From positions 1-64,000 of the forward strand of contig NZ_RQUX01000001.1 in assembly GCF_003992115.1 (NCBI RefSeq): 64,000 nt of DNA, read 5' to 3'. The position numbers were made by a program, and so were the translations under genes. Shown here piece by piece: positions 62,215-64,000 of this stretch. Source of the stretch: Veillonella ratti. Lineage in GTDB: Bacteria; Bacillota; Negativicutes; Veillonellales; Veillonellaceae. Numbering within the stretch: the stretch's first letter is position 1; each line of letters starts with the position of its first letter. Below the pieces are notes generated by a model that searched no databases, was not told the DNA's origin, and worked only from the letters and a program-made list of their open reading frames with translations.

Positions 62215-63348
62215 TTAAAATAAGCCTGTACGTTTACCGTAATGCTTGGAGTCGCCGTTTTGTTTCCAGCCAACCATATCACCGATGGACATAACACGGC
62301 GAGTCAAACAATCCTTACATTTATCGGCATTATCGTCTACGCAAGGTTTGTTATCGTAGAGTAAGTACTTGGCACGGTGTTCCGGAATCGTAATAATCGG
62401 CATCAAAATATTGGCGCCGGCCGCAAGACCTTTTTCACGCCCCAGTTTATCGAGGGCCTGTAAGGCTGTGGTAGCCGCGATGTTAACGTCTTTTAAGAAT
62501 AAACGGGTCAACGCAATCATCTTGAGCCCCAGCTGAATACGGCGTTTTTTGCCCGCTTCATCATCAATCCCCATGGCCAATGCTTCTTGACCGAGCGGCG
62601 TGTCATGATGTACCACATATGGTCCCATACCGATCATGTCAATATCCATATCGCGGTAGAAGAGAATATCGTTTACCAAATCTTCTTCCGTCTGATGAGG
62701 CAGACCGATCATAACCCCGGTGCCTACCTGGAAGCCCACTTTACGGAGGCTCTTTAAGCAGTTTACACGCGTTTCAAAGGAATGCAATTCATCATTCGGA
62801 TGGATTTTCTTATATAATTCCGGATTACTTGTTTCAATGCGGAGCAAGTAGCGACTGGCACCCGCTTCCACCATGCGGCGATAACTTTCTTCCGTCTGCT
62901 CACCCACGCACATGGTAATCCCCAAGGAGCCGTCGCCGATAGATTTAATTTCACGAATTAAGTCTACTACATAGTCTATAAAGGCCGCATCACTACGCTC
63001 ACCGGACTGCAAGGTAATGGAGCCGTACTCATGGTCATAGGCCCACTGCGCCATTTTGATAATATCTTCGCGCTTCATATCAAAACGTTCGGTCTTATCG
63101 TTCTCACGACGAATCCCGCAATATTCGCAGTTTTTCACACAGCGATTAGAGAACTCAATCAAGCCGCGGTAATACGCCATTTTATCAACATATTTCGCCT
63201 TAACTTCATAGGCCTTTTTATAAATAGCCTGCAAATCGTCTTCGTCGGTGACACTCATTAAAAAGCGTAATTCATCGACGGTCAACGTGTCATTGCCGAC
63301 CAAATCTTTCTTAAGTATATCTTGTACTGTCATTTTTTGAACTGTCAT
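62215..63348 (-). CDS. hydE: [FeFe]-hydrogenase maturation radical SAM protein HydE
   Basis: A 377-residue radical SAM enzyme with the [4Fe-4S] cluster motif C70-x3-C74-x2-C77 (RCVKNCEYCGIR). A second cysteine cluster near the C-terminus, C-x7-C-x2-C (CVDDNADKCKDC), matches the extra cluster site known in Thermotoga HydE. HydE supplies part of the H-cluster ligands. BioB was considered because bio genes are nearby, but the sequence pattern is that of HydE. hydF, hydG and the hydrogenase are not in the window. The frame starts 3 nt after GGAGG; Met6 is an alternative start. Confidence 0.88.
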   Translation of the reverse strand: MTVQKMTVQDILKKDLVGNDTLTVDELRFLMSVTDEDDLQAIYKKAYEVKAKYVDKMAYYRGLIEFSNRCVKNCEYCGIRRENDKTERFDMKREDIIKMAQWAYDHEYGSITLQSGERSDAAFIDYVVDLIREIKSIGDGSLGITMCVGEQTEESYRRMVEAGASRYLLRIETSNPELYKKIHPNDELHSFETRVNCLKSLRKVGFQVGTGVMIGLPHQTEEDLVNDILFYRDMDIDMIGMGPYVVHHDTPLGQEALAMGIDDEAGKKRRIQLGLKMIALTRLFLKDVNIAATTALQALDKLGREKGLAAGANILMPIITIPEHRAKYLLYDNKPCVDDNADKCKDCLTRRVMSIGDMVGWKQNGDSKHYGKRTGLF

Positions 63349-63358
63349 ATTCCTCCAT

Positions 63359-64000
63359 TTATTCCGAACGACGATACGCCACGGTAAGCGGCTCCGTAAG
63401 CTCCGCCGGAAGATTAGTATCTTTTACAAAACCATCCAATTCAGCGGGCAAATCAGTCCATTCGGTTAATTCATGAGCAATCATATAATGGGCGAGGCGG
63501 CCGCGCATCTGTTTTGACGATGTGCTGAGCTGTTTCCACACGCCCTGTTTTAATTCTAAAAACTCAACCGTCACCATATGAGGATGAGTCACTAATTTTG
63601 AATATTCCTTGGATGCCAAGTTCAAAAGCCAATCTTCCTGCTGAAAATAGGTCGTTACCTTATCGGTCCAGCAATCATAAAGTGATTTGGCTTCTTTAAG
63701 GAGCTCTTCAGCTACCGGCTCAGTTACCACGTTTTTGGCAAAAATCCGATCTACCAAGTCCAACCGATAATCCGTAATCGGACTCTGTGGCGTTACTATA
63801 CCATACAAACCGGATAAAATACACACATGGTCATTCCCGAAGGCCTGTGCCTTTTCAGATAAATCCTGCCAAGCCAAATTTTTAAAAGCTAAGCCGGAAT
63901 AACTGAACGCCGCTGCCCCTTCCGGAGCTGCTTCGTAGTTTTGATAAAAAGCGGCCAGCGCCTCTGCCATATCCGGCTTTACCTTTAGAGCCTTAACGAT
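63359..64000 (-). CDS. yaaA: YaaA-family peroxide stress protein, 5' end cut by the window
   Basis: The C-terminal part (214 residues visible) of a YaaA/DUF328 protein (FSYSGLAFKNL, ILSGLYGIVTPQSPITDYRLDL, NLASKEYSKLV, MRGRLAHYMI). YaaA limits iron-driven damage under peroxide stress in E. coli. The reading frame stays open to the window end, so the start lies beyond 64000; an internal ATG at 63970 is not the true start. It ends 10 nt before hydE, suggesting co-transcription. Confidence 0.88.
   Translation of the reverse strand: MVKALKVKPDMAEALAAFYQNYEAAPEGAAAFSYSGLAFKNLAWQDLSEKAQAFGNDHVCILSGLYGIVTPQSPITDYRLDLVDRIFAKNVVTEPVAEELLKEAKSLYDCWTDKVTTYFQQEDWLLNLASKEYSKLVTHPHMVTVEFLELKQGVWKQLSTSSKQMRGRLAHYMIAHELTEWTDLPAELDGFVKDTNLPAELTEPLTVAYRRSE

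Noticed and set aside
62215-63348. Radical SAM gene as biotin synthase BioB, given bioA and bioD 12 kb away
   Set aside because: The C-terminal C-x7-C-x2-C cluster and overall pattern fit HydE, and it is not near the BirA-like box.

Overview
The window looks like a chromosomal segment of a strict anaerobe of the Negativicutes, most likely Veillonella-like. This is inferred from overall protein character and from the fermentation genes (Pdu compartment, [FeFe]-hydrogenase maturase HydE); no database search was run. No rRNA, tRNA, CRISPR array or complete mobile element was seen. Most genes between 1.4 and 18.2 kb and between 26 and 41.8 kb lie on the minus strand, in long operons.

Layout. 0-4.1 kb: a frameshifted integrase, a small HTH-like protein, an EamA exporter and an MFS transporter. 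4.4-12.8 kb: a non-phosphorylating deoxy-sugar (most likely L-fucose) pathway built like that of Campylobacter jejuni, with FucO at one end and a divergent IclR regulator at the other. 13-14.1 kb: alanine racemase. 14.4-18.2 kb: a 5-oxoprolinase (PxpABC) operon with an NRAMP-like carrier. 18.6-24.7 kb: PstSCAB and a PhoBR pair, with phoB frameshifted and a Pho-box-like promoter in front of pstS. 24.9-26 kb: a MobA-like protein and a broken acetyltransferase. 26.1-43 kb: a propanediol-utilisation (Pdu) microcompartment operon of about 20 genes, read leftwards from pduA, with a divergent PocR-type activator. 43.1-48.1 kb: an M20 hydrolase, GltS, a region of large inverted repeats, an AEC permease and a small secreted protein. 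48.3-51.5 kb: a methyltransferase, then bioA and bioD behind a BirA-like box. 51.9-55.5 kb: fruRKA. 55.7-58.4 kb: an acetyltransferase and a TPP-riboswitch locus (thiW, cytX). 58.8-64 kb: MscL with a zinc-ribbon tail, an M20 amidohydrolase with a two-gene DUF3100 permease, HydE, and YaaA cut by the window end.

How the genes fit together. The sugar operon should turn L-fucose into pyruvate plus L-lactaldehyde without phosphorylated intermediates. FucO can reduce lactaldehyde to (S)-1,2-propanediol. The Pdu operon 15 kb away encodes uptake or release of diol (PduF), a B12 diol dehydratase with its reactivase, and compartmentalised conversion of propionaldehyde to propanol and propionyl-phosphate. 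The window therefore holds a near-complete route from host-glycan fucose to propanol or propionate, joining an oxidative-type upper pathway to a reductive lower one. PduS, PduT and PduW are absent, an EutJ-like protein is present, and one shell protein carries a long basic Ala/Lys/Thr/Pro tail.
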